In this document: positions 33,109 to 35,360 of the stretch, one piece after another
Numbering within the stretch: position 1 is the stretch's first letter
How the letters are laid out: each line of letters opens with the position of its first letter
IMG/VR virus record: IMGVR_UViG_3300021197_001938
Location: 1-35,360 of that record
From: a virus
Strand: one strand, 5' to 3'
DNA length: 35,360 nucleotides
The notes under the pieces: generated by a model
Seen by the model: the letters and a program-made list of their open reading frames with translations, nothing else
Databases searched by the model: none
Told to the model about the DNA's origin: nothing
Made by a program: the position numbers and the translations under genes

Positions 33109-35064
33109 ATGGCAGATCAAAAAAAGAATCCAAATAACCCACAATCAGAATTATTCAGAAGATTGACGAGATTGTTCTCCGGCCCAATTGTTAATTGGCG
33201 AACTCAGATGAATCGTAAGATTCGCAGAACATCACTAGATAAATATGCTACTCAATTTAGGTCAGCATCAGGACAGCAATTCAGAAAAGCTGAATATAGT
33301 CCTTTCGATGTGATGCATTCTAAGATTATGGCTCAACAAAATAGGGCAGAACGATATGTTGATTACGAACAGATGGAATACATGCCAGAGATCGCTTCTG
33401 CTCTTGACATCTACGCTGATGAGATGACAACTCACTCTGCATTGTCACCAATGATGCACATTGACTGTCCGAACGAAGAGATAAAGGCTGTGTTGTCATC
33501 TTTATATGAGAACGTATTAAACATTGACCACAACCTTTTTGGTTGGTGTCGTTCAATGTGTAAGTTTGGAGATTTTATTCTGTACTTGGACATCGATGAC
33601 CGCATCGGAATTAAAAATGTTGTACCTGTACCTCTACGCGAAGTAGAAAGACTTGAAGGTGAAGATCCAACAAATCCAAATTATATCCAATACCAGTGGA
33701 ACTCAGCTGGAATGACTTTTGAAAATTGGCAAGTTGCTCATTTTAGAATTCTCGGTAATGACAAATACACTCCTTACGGAACCTCCGTATTGGACGCTGG
33801 TAGAAGAATCTGGAGACAGCTTGTTTTAATGGAAGATGCTATGATGGCATATAGGATTGTGAGATCTTCTGAAAGAAGAGTATTTTATGTTGATGTTGGT
33901 AATATTGCCCCGCAGGACGTAGAACAATTTGTTCAGAAAACAATTACCTCTATGAAGAGAAATCAAGTGGTGGATGCAAACACTGGCCGAGTAGACTTGA
34001 GGTATAATCCATTATCAGTAGAAGAGGACTATTTTATTCCTGTCAGAGCGGGAGAGTCTTCAAAGATTGAAACTTTAGCAGGTGGACAGTTCACAGGCGA
34101 TATTGACGATGTGAAGTATCTTAGGGATAAGATGTTCTCTGCTCTTAAGATACCCGCAGCCTATCTTTCAAGCGGAGACGAGGGTGCATCAGAAGATAAG
34201 ACAACATTGGCACAAAAAGACGTTCGTTTCGCTAGAACTATCCAAAGACTGCAGAGAGCAGTGATTTCTGAACTAGAAAAGATTGGCATCATTCATCTTT
34301 ACACTCTTGGATTTCGCGGTGACGACCTTGTTAGCTTCAGGTTAAAGTTAAATAATCCTTCAAAAATCGCCGAACTGCAGGAATTAGAACATTGGAAGCA
34401 AAAATTTGATATTGCTGGCGGCGCAACTGAAAACTTTTTCTCTCGACGTTGGATTTCTCAAAATATTTTTAGTTTATCCGAAGAAGAGTTTGTCAGAAAC
34501 CAAAGAGAGATGTTCCATGATAGGAAATATGAAGCAGAACTCAACGCCGCAGCCGAAGCCGCAGGCGAGCAAGCAGCTAGTGGATTCGCCGGAGAAGCCT
34601 CTGATGGCCTAGGTCTTGACCAAGACACACCGGGCGAGGATCTTTCCATCCCTGCAGACGACAATGACGGCCTTGATTTGGATTTTGATACAGAAACTAC
34701 CCCAGAAGAATCGCCAGCTGAAGAAGAGCCGCTTTTGGCAGCACCAGCTAGAAGAGATGATCGTGGTAGAAAAATGACAACTACCGCAAGGTCAAAAAGT
34801 TACTACACGCCAAAGAAGAATGGCCGTGGTGGAGACCGTAGAACTGGTATCTCTCATCATTTATCTGCAATTGCAATACCTAAGCCCAAAGATATCATAC
34901 CCGGATCTTCAGATCTTAAGAGTTTATCTCGTGGTATTACGGAATCGCAGACTAATTATAGAAAACAAGAAAAAAGTATTTTTGATACAAACTTAGAAAT
35001 CAGCAAATTGATTTCAGACTTAGAAAGAACGGAGATTCAAATCGATGAAGATGAAACACAATAA
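33109..35064 (+). CDS. 20: Portal protein, T4 gp20-like
   Basis: 651 aa, longer than T4 gp20 (524 aa). Core portal features are the N-terminal wing and YVDYEQMEYMPEIASALDIYADEMT (83-107, in two halves), FGWCRSMCKFGDFIL (143-157), LGNDKYTPYGTSVLDAGRRI, and the stem/crown region DKMFSALKIPAAYLSSGDEG then RTIQRLQRAVISELEKIGII. The C-terminal ~150 residues are an added acidic and then basic low-complexity tail (DDNDGLDLDFDTETTPEES; RSKSYYTPKKNGRGGDRR). The portal is the dodecameric vertex ring through which DNA enters, and it nucleates head assembly. It directly follows the terminase with which it works. The stop overlaps the next ORF. Confidence 0.92.
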   Translation: MADQKKNPNNPQSELFRRLTRLFSGPIVNWRTQMNRKIRRTSLDKYATQFRSASGQQFRKAEYSPFDVMHSKIMAQQNRAERYVDYEQMEYMPEIASALDIYADEMTTHSALSPMMHIDCPNEEIKAVLSSLYENVLNIDHNLFGWCRSMCKFGDFILYLDIDDRIGIKNVVPVPLREVERLEGEDPTNPNYIQYQWNSAGMTFENWQVAHFRILGNDKYTPYGTSVLDAGRRIWRQLVLMEDAMMAYRIVRSSERRVFYVDVGNIAPQDVEQFVQKTITSMKRNQVVDANTGRVDLRYNPLSVEEDYFIPVRAGESSKIETLAGGQFTGDIDDVKYLRDKMFSALKIPAAYLSSGDEGASEDKTTLAQKDVRFARTIQRLQRAVISELEKIGIIHLYTLGFRGDDLVSFRLKLNNPSKIAELQELEHWKQKFDIAGGATENFFSRRWISQNIFSLSEEEFVRNQREMFHDRKYEAELNAAAEAAGEQAASGFAGEASDGLGLDQDTPGEDLSIPADDNDGLDLDFDTETTPEESPAEEEPLLAAPARRDDRGRKMTTTARSKSYYTPKKNGRGGDRRTGISHHLSAIAIPKPKDIIPGSSDLKSLSRGITESQTNYRKQEKSIFDTNLEISKLISDLERTEIQIDEDETQ

Positions 35065-35281
35065 AAAGCGTAATACGGGCTTTATTTACGAAGCAATCAT
35101 TAGAGAGCTTGCAAAATCAATTCATGAAGGAATGGATGACAAAAAATCTAAAATTATAAAGATTATTAGAGAGAGTTTCCGCAGTAATGCTTTACTTGGA
35201 AAAGACTTAGATCTATATAAATCAATTTTGGAAACTAAGGATGTTGACAAATATAGAGCAGAAAAAATCATGTTTCAATAA
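35045..35281 (+). CDS. Short post-portal protein, 78 aa, possibly truncated
   Basis: The start ATG 35045 (another at 35051) overlaps the portal end by 20 bases. The product MKMKHNKKRNTGFIYEAIIR, then ELAKSIHEGMDDKKSKIIKI, is a basic helical protein. I recall proteins with the same beginning directly after the portal in marine myoviruses that are several times longer, continuing beyond the 'AEK…' helix where this one stops at TAA 35279-35281. A run of six A's just before and ten A's just after that stop would be prone to indels. So this may be a genuine short protein, a truncated gene, or a sequencing error. Function unknown; position suggests head morphogenesis. Confidence 0.55.
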   Translation: MKMKHNKKRNTGFIYEAIIRELAKSIHEGMDDKKSKIIKIIRESFRSNALLGKDLDLYKSILETKDVDKYRAEKIMFQ

Positions 35282-35360
35282 GAACTTCAAAAAAAAAAGA
35301 ATAATAACAAACGAATATTTTAGCAACAAATAAAATAAATAGGAAAGAATAATAAAGAGA
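35282..35360 (+). promoter_or_regulatory. A-rich gap with possible late promoter and ribosome site for a gene beyond the window
   Basis: No ORF is seen. AATAAATA (35334-35341) fits the marine NATAAATA late-promoter pattern, and AGGAAAG (35341-35347) just after it could be a ribosome site, so a gene (in T4 order the next would be the prohead core/protease genes) likely starts beyond 35360. Promoter and ribosome site overlap closely, so at most one may be functional as drawn. Confidence 0.3.

Noticed and set aside
1-35360. tRNA genes, CRISPR arrays, integrase, transposase or attachment sites
   Set aside because: None was seen on reading; gene packing leaves almost no space for them, and no mobile-element proteins occur.

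Overview
The window looks like a piece of a large, AT-rich, strictly lytic tailed phage with a contractile tail (myovirus), related at a distance to the T4 superfamily and most like the marine T4-type phages. All credible genes lie on the + strand, are packed end to end with ATGA or TAATG overlaps or gaps of a few bases, and include a gp25/GPW baseplate protein, a gp6 baseplate-J-like protein, a gp61-like primase, gp47 and gp46 recombination domains, a gp17 large terminase and a gp20 portal. No tRNA, rRNA, CRISPR array or insertion sequence was seen. The host is not identifiable; the marine assignment rests on remembered resemblance of several proteins to marine phage families, not on a search.

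Region 1 (1-23092) is a very long tail/baseplate block: the end of an unknown gene, a 294-aa protein in the same frame after a single TAA, gp25, gp6, a DNRLRE-like 490-aa protein, a giant 2893-aa protein with a LamG-like domain, a 328-aa protein, 853-aa and 1010-aa proteins, then 289-, 344- and 382-aa structural proteins. The last two share a C-terminal domain, and the 328- and 289-aa proteins share an N-terminal motif. One short AT-rich gap (19936-20008) splits the block.

Region 2 (23092-28054) is a DNA-metabolism island: a RuvC-like resolvase, a small helical protein, a DnaG-type primase and a 1050-aa single-chain fusion of an SbcD/gp47 nuclease to an SbcC/gp46 ATPase. A near-consensus sigma70 promoter (TTGACA, 17 nt, TGT-TATATT) lies directly before the primase, with the expected transcription start on the A of its ATG, so the mRNA may be leaderless.

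Region 3 (28070-31501) holds a collagen-like tail fibre, three small membrane or envelope proteins that could be a lysis/envelope cassette (no endolysin is in view), a zinc-ribbon-like protein and two small unknowns. Region 4 (31516-35360) is packaging and head assembly: terminase, portal, a short post-portal ORF that may be truncated, and a possible late promoter plus ribosome site leading to a gene beyond the window.

Together the genes build the tail and baseplate, package DNA through the portal, and supply primer synthesis and recombination. The points most worth following are the leaderless primase promoter, the gp47-gp46 fusion, the in-frame stop at the left edge, the envelope cassette and the expanded set of very large uncharacterised tail proteins.
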